Below are positions 6,187 through 6,823 of a stretch of DNA of 6,823 bases, piece after piece; positions within the stretch are counted from its first letter, which is position 1; each line of letters opens with the position of its first letter. Under the pieces are notes generated by a model, which was not told the origin of the DNA, made no database searches, and saw nothing but the letters and a program-made list of their open reading frames with translations. The stretch is taken from contig JAVBYH010000256.1 of assembly GCA_030824175.1 (NCBI GenBank), forward strand, positions 1 to 6,823, given 5' to 3'. The position numbers and the translations under genes are program-made. This stretch comes from Bacteroidota bacterium (GTDB lineage: Bacteria > Bacteroidota > Ignavibacteria > UBA10030 > UBA8401).

Positions 6187-6823
6187 TTTAGGACATGCAT
6201 TTTTTTCGTGATCGACATGCCGTTCACGGCGAGGCGATAGAAATACATTCCGCTCGACAATCCCGCTGCATTGAACTCGATCGTATGATGGCCTGCTGCA
6301 TAATACGCGTTGGCCGCATCGGCGATTTTTTCACCGAGCACGTTGTAGATCGACAGCGCAACAGCGCCCGCAACAGGAATTTCGAAATTGATGACAGTCG
6401 ACGGATTGAACGGATTCGGGTAGTTCTGCCCAAGCGCATAGGCACTCGGCGCGGCGGTTGATACTTCGATTTCCTTGGAATACGAAAATTCACCCGAATT
6501 GTCTATTTGTTTCAAACGGTATTTCACAGATACAGCGGCGTACGCGAGACGATCGCTATATGAGTATTCGTGTGACGAATTCGTCGTGCCCGCTCCCGAG
6601 ACGAATCCGAGTTTCGTCCAGGCAGTGTATTTCCCGGTCGCGGAACATTCCGATCGCTCAACGTCGAATCCAAAATTATTTACCTCGGTCGCGGTTTTCC
6701 ACGCAAGAAGCACCGAATTTTTTTTAACTTCGGCGCCGAATCCGTGCAGTTCGACCGGCAGTGCAACACCCCCGAACACGATCGGAGTATTTAATGTTTG
6801 ATCCGTTATTGTTCCTGTTCTGG
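6183..6823 (-). CDS. C-terminal end of a secreted T9SS cargo protein with type A sorting domain (runs off right edge)
   Basis: The frame is open to the window edge: fourteen codons (RTGTITDQTLNTPI) precede a GTG at 6779 with no stop, so that GTG is internal and the true start lies outside. After them comes LPVELHGFGAEVKKNSVLLA followed by WKTATEVNNFGFDVERS, a fibronectin-like segment very common just before T9SS sorting domains. The sorting domain begins with YALGQNYPNPFNPST (YPNPFNPST at about 6422-6396). It continues through the strands VALSIYNVLGEKI and GMYFYRLAVNG and ends KKMHVLK. Such domains direct export across the outer membrane by the type IX system and are usually cleaved. The functional part is upstream of the window, so the substrate or role cannot be told. 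The gene is joined to the next by an ATGA overlap, which implies one transcript. Confidence 0.9.
   Translation of the reverse strand, partial: RTGTITDQTLNTPIVFGGVALPVELHGFGAEVKKNSVLLAWKTATEVNNFGFDVERSECSATGKYTAWTKLGFVSGAGTTNSSHEYSYSDRLAYAAVSVKYRLKQIDNSGEFSYSKEIEVSTAAPSAYALGQNYPNPFNPSTVINFEIPVAGAVALSIYNVLGEKIADAANAYYAAGHHTIEFNAAGLSSGMYFYRLAVNGMSITKKMHVLK

Overview
All supported genes in this window lie on the minus strand, so they read from right to left. The window suggests a member of the Bacteroidota/Chlorobiota/Ignavibacteriota (FCB) group. The signs are a C-terminal type IX secretion (T9SS) type A sorting domain with the YPNPFNPST motif, a RemB/Wzi-like outer-membrane barrel, a cohesin/dockerin-type surface protein with the GDANSDGRLTGSD calcium loop, and start codons with weak or absent Shine-Dalgarno sequences. 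The lineage below that level cannot be fixed from this sequence. The YPNPFNPST form is common outside classical Bacteroidia, for example in Ignavibacteria-like lineages.

Layout in transcription order (right to left): (1) the C-terminal end of a T9SS cargo protein that enters from the right edge (6823-6183). (2) A secreted cohesin plus dockerin protein joined to it by an ATGA stop/start overlap (6186-5050). (3) A 118-bp gap holding a possible 34-codon ORF (5032-4928). Its stop overlaps a TTG start as TTGA, and a 7-bp hairpin abuts that start. (4) A full-length WbpM/CapD/PglF-type membrane-bound UDP-sugar 4,6-dehydratase (4931-2847). (5) A 168-aa orphan copy of only that enzyme's membrane domain, again joined by ATGA (2850-2344). 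(6) A short gap with a plausible promoter and an inverted repeat. (7) A RemB/Wzi-like outer-membrane barrel (2252-606). (8) The start of a second WbpM/CapD-type dehydratase, 18 bp later and running off the left edge (587-1).

The left two thirds look like part of a surface polysaccharide locus (capsule, O-antigen or exopolysaccharide). The dehydratases would make a 4-keto-6-deoxy-UDP-sugar precursor at the inner membrane, and the Wzi-like barrel would act in surface attachment or gliding at the outer membrane. The right third encodes secreted surface proteins. No glycosyltransferase, flippase, polymerase or T9SS machinery gene is visible. The most unusual point is three tandem paralogues of one membrane domain, the middle one cut off exactly where the first Rossmann fold should begin. 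No gene-free stretch exceeds 300 bases, and I see no tRNA, rRNA, CRISPR array or insertion sequence.
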